A stretch of DNA of 64,000 bases from Palsa-870 sp035937155 (lineage in GTDB: Bacteria; Chloroflexota; Dormibacteria; Dormibacterales; Dormibacteraceae). Numbering within the stretch: the stretch's first letter is position 1; every line of letters begins with the position of its first letter. Of the stretch, positions 17,935 to 26,339 are shown in pieces. Position numbers and translations under genes: made by a program. The DNA lies in assembly GCA_035937155.1 (NCBI GenBank), contig DASYVJ010000058.1:1-64000 (forward strand), in the 5' to 3' direction. The notes under the pieces are model-generated. The model was not told where the DNA came from and did not search any database. It saw nothing but the letters and a program-made list of their open reading frames with translations.

Positions 17935-18198
17935 GTGCCAACCATAATGGGCTACCACGACGTGAAGGACCAGAAGCATTGGCTTGCCTCGCCGAAGCGC
18001 GAAGAGGTGTTTGGCCCCCTCGGCGTCACCAATATTAGGACGTTTATCGACCCGCAGAACCCGACGCGAGTAGGGGTGCTCATGGATGTTGCAGACATGG
18101 ACGCGCTCATGGCGGCGATGGAGACTCCCCGGATGGCCGAGGCGATGGAATATGACGGTGTGGTGCCCGAGAGCTTGGTGATCCTCGTCGAGGCGTAA
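17935..18198 (+). CDS. Small dimeric alpha-beta-barrel-like protein, 87 aa
   Basis: Starts at GTG 17935, chosen because GGAGG lies 7 bp upstream. The sequence (MGYHDVKDQKHWLASPKREE, FGPLGVTNIRTFIDPQNPTR, VGVLMDVADMDALMAAMETP) has the strand-helix pattern of stand-alone ferredoxin-fold proteins of the antibiotic-biosynthesis-monooxygenase / DUF1330-like group. No catalytic residue is evident. A role in small-molecule handling is inference. It is intact although flanked by decayed sequence. Confidence 0.6.
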   Translation: MPTIMGYHDVKDQKHWLASPKREEVFGPLGVTNIRTFIDPQNPTRVGVLMDVADMDALMAAMETPRMAEAMEYDGVVPESLVILVEA

Positions 18199-18244
18199 TT
18201 GCCATTCGCGAAGGCCGAGCAGATCGAAGGCGATGACCGCGTCT

Positions 18245-18420
18245 AGCTGATCAGCGGTGGCACTCGAGTCGCCGAGGCCTCGGGCATGTCGCGGCCGACG
18301 ATCTAGAAGGCCGTCCGCGAGCTGACCCGCCCGAACACCTCAGCGGGCCCCGGCCGAGTGCGTAGGGAAAGGGGCGGGCGCAAACGCCTGGCGTCAACTC
18401 GATCAGGCCGCCAAGGCGTT
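18245..18420 (+). pseudogene. ISAzo13-type transposase N-terminal remnant
   Basis: The plus strand reads LISGGTRVAEASGMSRPTI, an in-frame TAG, KAVRELTRP, then GRVRRERGGRKRLASTRS. This matches the ISAzo13-family helix-turn-helix and the following G-R-[IV]-RR-x-GGGRK motif. The stop codon and missing remainder show it is dead. Confidence 0.55.
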
Positions 18421-18644
18421 GCTCGTGGAGTAAACCTCCAAAGCGGCCACGGCGAGTGATGGTGCCGCCGCCCTCGGCACAACGGTGCCAGAGTCTCCGC
18501 CGTCAGACCGTCGACTTCCCCGCGCCTGGCATTCCGCATGGTTCGTACACCTTTAGGAAATTCAGGGCACGCAGCGGACTCTTGCAAGGCTGACTCCCCG
18601 ACGCCTCACGTGCGTCGGGAGTAACCTCAGGTAGGGAGGTGCCA

Positions 18645-18995
18645 GTGCGCTTCGAGAATTTCTCCTTCGGCTCCATCCGGATCGACGGCGTGACCTATGA
18701 GCACGACGTGGTCATCGACCGGGGCGAGGTTCGGAAGCGAAAAAAGAAGGCCTCCAAACGGTATCGGGACGGCTACGGCCATACTCCGCTCTCGGCCAAA
18801 GAAGACATCCCCTGGCAGTGCCGCCGGCTAGTGGTAGGAACCGGAGCCGAGGGCAGGTTGCCGGTGATGGACGAGGTGCGAAAGGAGGCCCAGCTTCGCA
18901 AGGTGGAGCTCCTGAGCCTGACGACCAAAGATGCCGTCGCCATCCTGAATGAGAGCGGTAAGTACACCAACGCCGTCCTGCACGTGACCTGCTGA
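18645..18995 (+). CDS. Mth938-like domain protein
   Basis: A 116-aa protein closely following the Mth938-like family from its start (RFENFSFGSIRIDGVTYEHD) to its end (NAVLHVTC). It includes the conserved VIDRGEVRKRKKKASKRYRD basic segment, HTPLSxxEDIPW, and RRLVVGTGAEGRLPVMDEV. The archaeal founder has a known fold but the function is unresolved. GTG 18645 fits best: AGGGAGG lies 5 bp upstream and it aligns with the usual N-terminus; GTG 18639 overlaps the ribosome site. A decayed partial copy lies at 15928-16009. Confidence 0.85.
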   Translation: MRFENFSFGSIRIDGVTYEHDVVIDRGEVRKRKKKASKRYRDGYGHTPLSAKEDIPWQCRRLVVGTGAEGRLPVMDEVRKEAQLRKVELLSLTTKDAVAILNESGKYTNAVLHVTC

Positions 18996-19276
18996 AGCTT
19001 TAACTAATCCTTTGGGGATGCTTTTGTTCGGTCGCACGGCCGCATATACGTTGATGATCGTCGGCCAGAAATGAGCACGTGCTTCCGCCATCCATGATCC
19101 CGGCGACACGACGATCAAGCGCAACCGACCGAGCTGACCATGCTGTAGCAATAGAACGTGTGAAGGAAGGCTCAGCCGCGGATTCGGTGACAGCCTGCCG
19201 GGCTCACTCGCCGGAGAGGGCGACCGCCAAACCTTCACGTCGAAGGTCAGAGGCCGCCCTCGCTAAGCTTCGCTAG

Positions 19277-19660
19277 CGGCTGGTCGCCGCCGGCGCCAGA
19301 ATCTCGGTGAATAAGACCTCGAAGTTCTCGACCTTGGCCCCCTTGAGACCGAATTTCTTGATCGCCTCGTCGCGGAGGCCGGTGGCTGTCGCCGCACTGT
19401 TCTGCAGATCCTTCTGGCTGTCCCAGGAATACATCACCTTGGCGCAACTCGTGCCTGATGAACCTGATCAGGTCGGGCTCATACGTTCCGGTGTAAAAGA
19501 GCGTCCTCTGGAGGTTGTCACGGAGGTCGAGTTGCAGCCGAAGGCCGAGCCGGCGAACGCGGAGAACCGGGTCAACCTCGGCCCATGCCGCAGGAATGGC
19601 GGAGATGCCAGGAGTACTGCCAGGTGGAAGAGCAACTCGGAGTTGCCCTCGTCTCCAGCC
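19277..19660 (-). pseudogene. Joined gene fragments: FkbM methyltransferase part and an unassigned C-terminus
   Basis: From ~19600 to ~19440 the minus strand encodes LGLRLQLDLRDNLQRTLFYT and GTYEPDLIRFIRHELRQGDV, the typical segment before the SAM site of FkbM-type methyltransferases. The conserved D-x-G-x-x-x-G site should follow but does not. A different frame then reads AKVMYSWDSQKDLQNSAATA, LRDEAIKKFGLKGAKVENFE and VLFTEILAPAATSR to a stop at 19277. This could be the end of an EthD- or NIPSNAP-like protein. The join looks like a deletion between two decayed genes. Confidence 0.5.
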
Positions 19661-20242
19661 CGCGGTGGATTGAGAGGTCAGCATGATCAGGCGCGCTGTT
19701 AGTGACCTAGCCAGTTGCGGTCTCAACCTACACGCCGCGGTGATGAACAACCGCCAGCTGCCCTCCCGGAAGGTATGTGTCAGTCCCAATTTACAGCCAG
19801 ACACTACGACTTGGCGTGCCGGCGCTCCGCGTGGCCCCGCTTTTTGGCCGCATTCCAACCAGCGGATGTTTCGAGTTCCGACTTCGTTCCGCTCGCCGGA
19901 ATGATCGGAAATGATCCCTCCAAAAAACGATCATTTGGGGCGGACGAATCCATTCGGCCTCGCATGGGTCTGGATCCGCTGACCGCGCTTCTGATGCTGA
20001 GCGCCAACGTCCGGCGCCTCGTCGACCACTAGCCCTAGTCCGGCCCCCGCTTGAGTTCAAGTTGATGCACTTTTGGCGAACACGGGGCACCGGCCCGGAC
20101 TGACCTGGGCCTGCTGACAGACTGAAGTGTGACCGCAAGGTGAGGGCGTGGCGCCACGCAGAAGCCGGAACACGGCATAAGCGAGATTCGCGAGCATGGC
20201 GGCGGATCCTGCCGGGTGAACCGCGCTCGCGGACGGTCCGAC
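19661..20242. other. Intergenic stretch with one repeat copy
   Basis: No gene is supported. It contains repeat copy C (20053-20091). Confidence 0.5.
20053..20091 (+). repeat. Dispersed 39-bp repeat, copy C
   Basis: Begins GAGTTCAAGTTGATGCACTT and ends GGCGAACACGGGGCACC. It differs from copy E at only three positions. Confidence 0.75.
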
Positions 20243-20416
20243 TCAGTACTTGCTTGGCGCCTTGGTGCTGAAGTTCGAGACCAACTGCTGCACCCGGGAC
20301 TTGCCGCACTTGGGGCACTTTGGCGGCCGTTTCTTCAGCCGGTCGTGCTCGGTGATCGGGACGGTAACCTCAAATTGCTTGCCGCACGACTTGCACTCGA
20401 ACTGGTAGACAGCCAT
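20243..20416 (-). CDS. FmdB-type zinc-ribbon protein, 57 aa
   Basis: The minus strand encodes a 57-aa protein starting MAVYQFECKSCGKQFEVTV, followed by CPKCGKSRVQQLVSNFST. Two Cys-x2-Cys pairs (C8/C11 and C34/C37) form a zinc ribbon of the FmdB/CxxC regulatory family. The family is widespread and poorly understood, probably nucleic-acid or protein binding. AGAGG lies 9 bp before the ATG. The reading frame is complete and intact. Confidence 0.85.
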   Translation of the reverse strand: MAVYQFECKSCGKQFEVTVPITEHDRLKKRPPKCPKCGKSRVQQLVSNFSTKAPSKY

Positions 20417-20602
20417 GACTCTGAACCTCTGACATCAGCTCACCACCGGCAATACCCGCGCCGTCAAGCCCGCCGACCGCGGAGGGCGTTAATCCGAGCA
20501 ACGGACTTCCGCCAGTCTGACTCCAACGCCTGACGGCAAACGCCAACGGCTATCGGCGCAGGCTTCAATCGGAGCGACTGCTCTGCGAGCGGTGTAATAC
20601 AT

Positions 20603-21775
20603 GTGGATAGAACGGTGGGCTCGGAATGGACTCTACAGCGGCACCGGCGAGCGGCCGCACTGATCGCCCTCGCGGTGCTCGTGATCGCCTCGGCAAGCGC
20701 CGCTTACCTGCGCTCGACAAGGACGTCACAACCACCGACACCAGCATCAGCGCTAACGATCAGTCCACTGCAGGTCACGAGCAATGCAGTCGACTACGAC
20801 TTCGTCACGCCATCGATGGGATGGGCGTCGTTAATCGTGGCGGGACCATCGTCTGGAGCCGGAGAATTCCGGGTCTTCAGAACCATCGATGGCGCAAAGC
20901 ACTGGCAGCAACAGCTTGTAGGGCCAAGCAGCTTCCCCGGCTTCAGCCCGATAACAGTTCAATTCTTCGGCAAAACACGCGGCTTCCTGGCCGTTGGAGG
21001 GCCAGTCGAGCAGCTCTACAGGACCGATGACGGTGGCGCGCACTGGAACCCAATCGCGCTCCCTCTTCCTCGCGTCGATGCGATTACTTTTAGCGACACA
21101 ACGCACGGCTGGATGCTTGGCTATGCAAGCTTTGGGCTCCCCGGACTGCTTGGCAATCTTTACGCGACATCTGATGCGGGCCAAACGTGGCAGCGGCTCC
21201 CAGATCCACCGGCAGACGCGGCCGGCCTGAGCATCCGGCGGCCGACCGAAGGATGGATGGGCGGCTTCGGACCTGGGCCGCCGCACGTCTATGCCTCGAG
21301 CGACGCAGGCCAGAGTTGGCAACGACACGATCTTCCCGCGCCCCCAGGCGGATCGTGGGACCCCACCTTGGCCTACCAAGCCTTCGTCGATCTCTTGCCG
21401 GGCGCCGGAGTAGTCGCGTCGGCCTTTGGCGAATGTGCGCAGAACGGCTGCCTTGCGCCCGGCCCCTTTTACCTCACGTCCTCTGCTGGCGGCATTACTT
21501 GGCGCCCCTTCCCGTCCCCGCCGGGAGTCCTCGCGTATCAGGACTCAGTTCATTGGTGGGCGATGAGCGCAAACGCACTGTTCAAGTCGAGTGACGCGGG
21601 GCAGTCGTGGAGACAGGTAGCCACGCTACCGCCGGGTCGGCAGTTCACTGTGCCTGGCATTCTAGATTCGATGCACGCTTGGTCCTCTCTCTTCGTCATG
21701 GGCGGCTATGGATTGGCTGTCACCAACGATGGCGGCCTCCACTGGACCGAAGCGAACGTCCCGCAGCCAACCTAG
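20603..21775 (+). CDS. Membrane-anchored Ycf48/BNR-like beta-propeller protein
   Basis: A 390-aa exported protein with a basic N-terminus and one transmembrane segment (residues ~16-36, AAALIALAVLVIASASAAYL), then a beta-propeller. Asp-box repeats are visible: RTIDGAKHWQQ, RTDDGGAHWN, ATSDAGQTWQRL, ASSDAGQSWQR, KSSDAGQSWRQ and VTNDGGLHWTE, six blades or more. This layout matches Ycf48-like/photosystem-II-stability-factor-like propellers that in non-phototrophs are surface proteins of unknown role. It starts at GTG with no clear ribosome site. It is monocistronic between decayed regions. Confidence 0.75.
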   Translation: MDRTVGSEWTLQRHRRAAALIALAVLVIASASAAYLRSTRTSQPPTPASALTISPLQVTSNAVDYDFVTPSMGWASLIVAGPSSGAGEFRVFRTIDGAKHWQQQLVGPSSFPGFSPITVQFFGKTRGFLAVGGPVEQLYRTDDGGAHWNPIALPLPRVDAITFSDTTHGWMLGYASFGLPGLLGNLYATSDAGQTWQRLPDPPADAAGLSIRRPTEGWMGGFGPGPPHVYASSDAGQSWQRHDLPAPPGGSWDPTLAYQAFVDLLPGAGVVASAFGECAQNGCLAPGPFYLTSSAGGITWRPFPSPPGVLAYQDSVHWWAMSANALFKSSDAGQSWRQVATLPPGRQFTVPGILDSMHAWSSLFVMGGYGLAVTNDGGLHWTEANVPQPT

Positions 21776-21979
21776 AGGTTCCGATGTTTCATCAGTTATG
21801 CGTTGTTGGCCGCACCTCTTCGGCTTGCCCGCATGCTCGGCAAGTCTCCGTCGTCGCACGAGGTCACGGTCGGATTGGCTGTCGCTCAAGGCCCTTCATC
21901 TGAGGCTATGACTACGTTGGCGGACTTACCAACGGTGCTAGAGGGGTGAGGTCAAGCGGGCCTGAGGCGGCGAGACAAA

Positions 21980-22020
21980 GAGTTCGGGTTAATGCACTCT
22001 TGGCAAATACGGAGCATCCT
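21980..22020 (+). repeat. Dispersed 39-bp repeat, diverged copy D
   Basis: Begins GAGTTCGGGTTAATGCACTC and ends TACGGAGCATCCT. It has about nine differences from the other copies and is the most diverged member. Confidence 0.55.
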
Positions 22021-22073
22021 AAGTATCCGGCAGTTTTGGGCGCTTGATACTCTCTCGGAAGAGCTGGCCGGGG

Positions 22074-22463
22074 CTAGTCCTTGAGGCTACGGGCCAGCCA
22101 GTCTGCGGCAGACTCACCCTCTCGACGCTCGCTGCCGTACATGCCCTGCGCTATGAGCTGCCTCTGGGCCTGCCTGATGATCGCCTTCGCCTCGGCCGTT
22201 ACCTCGTCGGACGTTCGCTGGTACCGCGCGGGATCGATCGGCAAGCCGGCTCGCTGATCCAGAATCCGCTGGTTGCGCAGGCGCGTTCGGACGAGCTTTT
22301 CCATGTCTAGCTGTAGCTTGCGGTCGTTGCGTTCAGTCCGCCTCAGACCAGCGGCGAATATCTGCTCGCTCTTGACCGCTGCCCGCTGCTTCGCCAGCTC
22401 GGCTCGCCGGTTAGCCGCGAGTCGCCGTTTCTCAGCTCGGTAGATCCAACGCAGGAGGCCCAT
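22074..22463 (-). CDS. Charged helical protein of unknown function
   Basis: A 129-aa protein from ATG 22463, almost entirely charged helix (YRAEKRRLAANRRAELAKQR, QLDMEKLVRTRLRNQRILDQ, AEAKAIIRQAQRQLIAQGMY), probably a coiled coil. It has a conserved-looking C-terminus, EGESAADWLARSLKD. No family is recognised and there is no ribosome site or signal peptide. The frame is open further upstream, but that part is not protein-like. A chance frame cannot be excluded, though the helical periodicity argues for coding. Confidence 0.5.
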   Translation of the reverse strand: MGLLRWIYRAEKRRLAANRRAELAKQRAAVKSEQIFAAGLRRTERNDRKLQLDMEKLVRTRLRNQRILDQRAGLPIDPARYQRTSDEVTAEAKAIIRQAQRQLIAQGMYGSERREGESAADWLARSLKD

Positions 22464-22570
22464 CGAGCCGATATTGTCGCTCTGCGGAAGGTGGTCGGCC
22501 TGTACACCTTGAAGCAACACCGGGCATGCAGGAAGCCTTTGGTTCGAGATCCCACAGGGGTTCCTCCTTC

Positions 22571-23140
22571 TCACGCGGACTTCCGGATCATGCGGTACCC
22601 GGTTTGTTTTAGCCACATCGCGCCAGCCCTGACCTCGGCAATGTCGAAATCGCCACCGAAGCGCCTGCGGATCTCGGCCTCTGTCGCCAGGATGCCACGG
22701 GGCCCCTTCTCGCTGAAGGCGAAGAGTAGAAACGTCGCGCCGGGCGCTGACGCCCGGGCGGATTCATGGACATAGGCGTCGCGGCGTCGGTCGGGAATCG
22801 AATGAAAGCAACCGATATCCAACATGAGGTCGAATGGACCGGACACGCCCAGCTCTGCGAGCTTGGTGACGTCGCCAACGAGAAGACTCGCGCCGGGCGC
22901 CTTGCGCTTTGCCGCCCGCAACGCACGCGGAACGAAGTCGACTCCGGTGACCTGCCACCTGTGGTCCAGCAGGTATTTGCAATTCGTCCCGGTCCCGCAC
23001 CCGATGTCGAGCGCACGCCCCGGCGCCAGCGCTCTGGGTCCCTCGACCCACTCAACCAGCTCAGGCGGGGTTACACCCGAGTCCCAGGGTTTGAACCCGT
23101 ACAGGTACGCCAGCCGGAAGAGGAATCGTGGCGTATTCAT
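22571..23140 (-). CDS. Class I SAM-dependent methyltransferase
   Basis: A 189-aa soluble methyltransferase. Residues 42-50 hold the SAM motif LDIGCGTGT; post-motif TGVDFVPRALRAA carries the acidic ribose-binding residue, and LMLDIGCFHSI is the catalytic-face strand. The N-terminus (FRLAYLYGFKPWDSGVTPPE) is shared with the paralogue at 30184-30771 (YLVGFTPWDGVSPPEL), as are the CFH motif and DAY helix, so the two belong to one family. The substrate is unknown; relatives include thiol and small-molecule methyltransferases. A TAAGGT hexamer ends 7 nt before the ATG, hinting at a leaderless message. Confidence 0.8.
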   Translation of the reverse strand: MNTPRFLFRLAYLYGFKPWDSGVTPPELVEWVEGPRALAPGRALDIGCGTGTNCKYLLDHRWQVTGVDFVPRALRAAKRKAPGASLLVGDVTKLAELGVSGPFDLMLDIGCFHSIPDRRRDAYVHESARASAPGATFLLFAFSEKGPRGILATEAEIRRRFGGDFDIAEVRAGAMWLKQTGYRMIRKSA

Positions 23141-23302
23141 CGCCGCAACCTTAGGCCACCGTGTGAATTCTTGAAGGTAACCCGAGGCCGGTATCGGGAG
23201 GAGTGATTTCGACCACGCGCACGCCCCGGTCTGTCGTGGTTCAACTGGGAAGTCGAGGCGGCCTGCAGGACCCCACGACCTGGGCTCGATAGCGACCGAC
23301 GT

Positions 23303-23341
23303 GAGTTCAAGCTGATGCACTTTTAGCGAATACGGGGCACC
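23303..23341 (+). repeat. Dispersed 39-bp repeat, copy E
   Basis: Begins GAGTTCAAGCTGATGCACTT and ends AGCGAATACGGGGCACC. It is the closest match to copy C. Confidence 0.75.
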
Positions 23342-23407
23342 CTGCAGCCAGTTGGTTCGAGCCGGACTGACAAGCGGAGATAGCGCGGATGATCGCCATT
23401 GACTGGT

Positions 23408-23425
23408 GGTATCCGGGCTGATACC
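23408..23425. promoter_or_regulatory. Inverted repeat upstream of the TetR gene
   Basis: GGTATC-CGGGCT-GATACC, a perfect 6-bp inverted repeat 21 bp before the ATG at 23447. ACTGGT flanks it on both sides in direct orientation. It is a candidate autoregulatory operator for the TetR protein. Confidence 0.4.
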
Positions 23426-23446
23426 TTACTGGTCAATCAGCAAGTT

Positions 23447-24085
23447 ATGTCCGCCGCTTTCATGCCGGGAACCAGGATTCGGGACGCCGCTCGCTCCCGC
23501 CAAGCCATTCTCGACTCAGCCGAAGGTCTCTTCGCCGAACGGGGCTACGGAGCAACCACCATGGCGGATGTGGCTGCCGGAGCAGGTCTCTCGCGCGGCG
23601 CTCCGGCTTACTTCTTCAGCTCCAAAGAGGAGCTCTACCGCGCCGCGCTCGGCCGAGCCTTCGACGAGACCGCGAAGCTCGTCATCTCCTTTCCGCTGGT
23701 CGACGGCGATCTTCAGGGGACCCTGGAAGCAGGGATCAGCGCCTACCTGGACTTCTTAGCCGCCCGGCCGAACTTCGTTCGTCTCGTTGTGCGCGAGTGT
23801 CTGGAAGGTGGTCGCTTTCTACAAGGCCTGCCAGAGCACGTCGCCTCCATCACCGCGGCGATGGGTGCGCTCGTCGGTGAACGCGATCGCGGTCGCTTGA
23901 GGGGATATGTGGACCCGGCACACCTAATCCTCAGCGCCATCTCGCTTTGCTGGTTCCCCATGATCGCCGCGTCCCTCGTTGAAGACCTGGGCCTCGCTCC
24001 GGGCTCCGCCAAGTTCCTCGGGGCCAGGAAGGAGCAGGTCGCCAGCCTGATCTCGCGCGGCGCGCTCTCGGAGGCGACTCGATGA
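23447..24085 (+). CDS. TetR/AcrR-family transcriptional regulator
   Basis: A 212-aa repressor. Residues ~8-60 are the TetR helix-turn-helix (RDAARSRQAILDSAEGLFAE, GYGATTMADVAAGAGLSRGA, YFFSSKEELYRAAL). The rest is the all-helical ligand and dimer domain. ATG 23447 is chosen over an upstream TTG because the inverted repeat at 23408 would then lie in the promoter. Its stop overlaps the next gene's start (ATGA), so it heads a three-gene operon with a membrane protein and an epimerase that it probably controls. Confidence 0.85.
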   Translation: MSAAFMPGTRIRDAARSRQAILDSAEGLFAERGYGATTMADVAAGAGLSRGAPAYFFSSKEELYRAALGRAFDETAKLVISFPLVDGDLQGTLEAGISAYLDFLAARPNFVRLVVRECLEGGRFLQGLPEHVASITAAMGALVGERDRGRLRGYVDPAHLILSAISLCWFPMIAASLVEDLGLAPGSAKFLGARKEQVASLISRGALSEATR

Positions 24086-24513
24086 CCCAGCAGGGTCCAC
24101 GCGGCTTCATTTATTGGCCGACCCCGGCCCGCATAATCGCGGTGGCCGTCGGGGTCTTCTACCTGCTGGTGGGGCTCTGGGCTTTTCTGGATCCCTCCGG
24201 CTTCTATGGCCGGGTGGCGACCTTCCAGCCGTACAACGAGCACTTCCTCCATGACGCGGGGGCCTTTCAGGTCGGCCTCGGGCTCGCCCTGGTGCTGCCG
24301 GCAATCCTTGGGCGCGGGCTGCGGCCCGCTCTCCTGGCAGTCCTGGCGGCGTCACTGCTCCATTTCGGCGCGCACGTCGAGGACCTGCGCCTCGGCGGCC
24401 ATCCCGCAACAGATCTCAGCGTGTTGGGCGTGCTCTGCCTAGTTCTCGCCGCAGCGCTGGTCGTCGACACTCGCTTGCCCAGGAGCTCACGTGGCAAGGG
24501 GGTCGACAGATGA
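24082..24513 (+). CDS. Four-helix membrane protein in the TetR operon
   Basis: A 143-aa integral membrane protein with four predicted helices: IIAVAVGVFYLLVGLWAFLD, HDAGAFQVGLGLALVLPAIL, LRPALLAVLAASLLHFGAHV and LSVLGVLCLVLAAALVV. The His-Asp and Phe-Gly-Ala-His residues at membrane edges resemble DUF4345-type proteins, but this is tentative. It overlaps the TetR gene upstream and the epimerase downstream by 4 bp each, so it is translationally coupled. Confidence 0.65.
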   Translation: MTQQGPRGFIYWPTPARIIAVAVGVFYLLVGLWAFLDPSGFYGRVATFQPYNEHFLHDAGAFQVGLGLALVLPAILGRGLRPALLAVLAASLLHFGAHVEDLRLGGHPATDLSVLGVLCLVLAAALVVDTRLPRSSRGKGVDR

Positions 24514-25445
24514 AGGTCTTCCTGGCCGGTGGCGGGGGCGTGATCGGGCGCCGGCTGATCCCGCAGCTGGTGGCAGCCGGCCACGAGGTGGCAGCCACTA
24601 CGCGGTTCGACGAGAAGGCGAGCCTGCTGCGCTCATTGGGTGCCCGCCCGCTGGTGCTCGACGCACTCGACGAGGACGCTGTTACCCGGGCCGTTCGTGA
24701 CTTCGCGCCTGATGCAGTCATGAACCAACTCACCCAGCTACCGCAGAGATATAACCCTCGGAAGCTGCAGCCGTGGTATGACCGCACATCCCGGCTGCGA
24801 ACAACCGGGACCCAGCTCTTGCTCGGGGCTGCTCGAGAGACAGGCGCTAACCGGTTCATCTACCAGTCGATCGCCTTCATGTACGCAGCGGTCGGCCCAC
24901 CCGTGGTGGACGAGGAGGCTCCGATCGCGCTCGACGCCCCGGAGCCATTCAGCTCCATGTTTCGGGCGACGATAGAGGGGGAGCGGCTCGCGCTGAGCTC
25001 GGATGGTGTGACCGGTGTCGTTCTGCGCTACGGGCAGCTCTACGGGCCCGGCACTTATTTCAGCGGCAGCGGCGACTTCGCTCGCCAGGCAAAGCAGCGG
25101 ATGCTGCCCATAGTCGGTCGCGGAGGGGGTGTGTTCTCCTTTCTCCACGTCGACGATGCGGCGTCGGCGGCGCTCTGCGCGCTTGAACGCGGCGCGGGCG
25201 TTTACAACATCGTCGATGACGAGCCGGTTTCCTGTCGTGAGTGGATTCCCGCCTTCTGTGCTCAGCTCGGGGCGCCGTCACCCCGGCGCGTCCCCGGATG
25301 GCTCGTCACCATCGCGGCCGGACGCTTCGCCTCCGAGACTCTGCAGAACGGCCGAGGAGCCACGAACGCGAAGGCGAAGCGCGAATTGGGCTGGTCACCA
25401 CTTCACCCGACCTGGCGCACTGGCTTTCTCGCGGGCTCGACCTAG
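24510..25445 (+). CDS. NAD-dependent epimerase/dehydratase-family protein
   Basis: A 311-aa extended short-chain dehydrogenase. The Rossmann motif GGGGVIG is at residues 7-13; the family's catalytic Tyr-x3-Lys is not clearly preserved (a YQSIAFMYAAVGPPVVDE region replaces it), so the activity may be atypical. Later motifs are standard: LRYGQLYGPGTYF, SFLHVDDAASAALCAL and NIVDDEPVSCREW. It is the last gene of the TetR operon. The substrate is unknown, perhaps a sugar nucleotide or a flavonoid/steroid-like molecule. Confidence 0.75.
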   Translation: MKVFLAGGGGVIGRRLIPQLVAAGHEVAATTRFDEKASLLRSLGARPLVLDALDEDAVTRAVRDFAPDAVMNQLTQLPQRYNPRKLQPWYDRTSRLRTTGTQLLLGAARETGANRFIYQSIAFMYAAVGPPVVDEEAPIALDAPEPFSSMFRATIEGERLALSSDGVTGVVLRYGQLYGPGTYFSGSGDFARQAKQRMLPIVGRGGGVFSFLHVDDAASAALCALERGAGVYNIVDDEPVSCREWIPAFCAQLGAPSPRRVPGWLVTIAAGRFASETLQNGRGATNAKAKRELGWSPLHPTWRTGFLAGST

Positions 25446-25468
25446 GTCGTAGAGGCCGCGTCCACCTC

Positions 25469-25508
25469 GAGTTCAGGTTGATGCACTTTTAGCAAACACG
25501 GGGCACCC
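25469..25508 (+). repeat. Dispersed 39-bp repeat, copy F
   Basis: Begins GAGTTCAGGTTGATGCACTT and ends AGCAAACACGGGGCACCC. It is followed 12 bp later by an inverted partial match, TGTGCATCAACCGAAGTTG. Confidence 0.7.
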
Positions 25509-25624
25509 TGGCCGTCGTGTGCATCAACCGAAGTTGGAATCGCCCGGGCATGACCAGATTGGCGTGACTTGTCGAAGGCGGAGTACCCCTCAGACCTCGT
25601 CAGACGGCCTCGTAGCCTCGGGGG

Positions 25625-25630
25625 TAAGCT
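25625..25630 (+). promoter_or_regulatory. -10-like hexamer, leaderless geometry
   Basis: TAAGCT followed by exactly 6 nt and GTG 25637. This supports 25637, not GTG 25631, as the start. Confidence 0.4.
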
Positions 25631-25636
25631 GTGGCC

Positions 25637-26095
25637 GTGCCGTTTGACGAGCCCGGGATACAGGTGATCACCTTATCGCTCATTTCCGTGGCGGCAGTGC
25701 TCGGCCTTGTGAGCGTGACGCTGGGGCTGTTTTCCACTCTGACGGGCAAAGATCCCTTGCCCAAGCGCATTCGGAGCCTGCTGCGACGGGTGCCGGCGTC
25801 GGCGGAGGATTTTCGCCTCCGAGGCATGAGCCTGACGCTTAACGGGGCGGCGGTGATGCTGATGGCGTCGCTCCTGACCATCAATGTTGTGGATAGGCTC
25901 GCCCTCGGCGGCTGGTCGGGCTATGCTCCGTCCGCCTCGGTGGCGTTCCCGAAGGACACCGTGTTTCTTGTCACCACGGTCGCGGCTCTTGCCGCCATGG
26001 CCTGCTTCATCGGGGCATACACCTTGGGCGTTCGTGTGCGGTACGTGAGCACCCGGGCCTCGACCGGCGCACAGCCGGGGATGCCGCCGGCGTAA
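25637..26095 (+). CDS. Membrane protein of unknown function, 152 aa
   Basis: Three or four transmembrane helices (VITLSLISVAAVLGLVSVTL, TLNGAAVMLMASLLTINVVD, DTVFLVTTVAALAAMACFIG) separated by a basic cytoplasmic loop (KDPLPKRIRSLLRRVPASAE). No family is recognised. GTG 25637 is preferred because of the TAAGCT-N6 spacing; there is no ribosome site. It stands alone, between repeat copy F and the recombinase remnant. Confidence 0.65.
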   Translation: MPFDEPGIQVITLSLISVAAVLGLVSVTLGLFSTLTGKDPLPKRIRSLLRRVPASAEDFRLRGMSLTLNGAAVMLMASLLTINVVDRLALGGWSGYAPSASVAFPKDTVFLVTTVAALAAMACFIGAYTLGVRVRYVSTRASTGAQPGMPPA

Positions 26096-26300
26096 AACTC
26101 CGTCTAACCGCTCCTACACGCGACGGGCGGCCTGTGCCGGCGGCTGCGCGGGGGCCGCCGTGGACTCGAACAACGCACCTCCGCGGTAGACCGGCGTGCG
26201 CGCTGTGGCGTGAACTCGGCAACCTCCGACGGTGTGGCCGGTGTTATGTCGCTCAGGCGGCGACGCCGCGGTAGGCGCTCGGGTCGCTCGGGACCGTCAT

Positions 26301-26321
26301 CTCCCCGGTGACGGGGGAGGG
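26301..26321. repeat. G/C hairpin related to the stop-codon-linked palindromes
   Basis: CTCCCCG-GTGA-CGGGGGAGGG. Its right arm matches the repeat at 41139-41164. It lies in a 240-bp stretch (26096-26339) where no gene is supported. Confidence 0.4.
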
Positions 26322-26339
26322 CGAAAAGCGGCTCTTAGA

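Noticed and set aside
17608..17945. Minus-strand frames before the 87-aa gene
   Set aside because: Composition looks non-coding, and they would cover the ribosome site of the gene at 17935.
19683..20032. Overlapping plus-strand frames between the FkbM remnant and repeat C
   Set aside because: Arg/Pro-rich, no starts with ribosome sites, and no protein-family character.
21776..22073. Short frames on both strands after the beta-propeller gene
   Set aside because: They extend from shadow frames of the propeller gene; the gap holds only repeat copy D.
22525..22565. tRNA-like GGTTCGAGATCC stretch
   Set aside because: No T stem, anticodon arm or acceptor pairing could be built around it.
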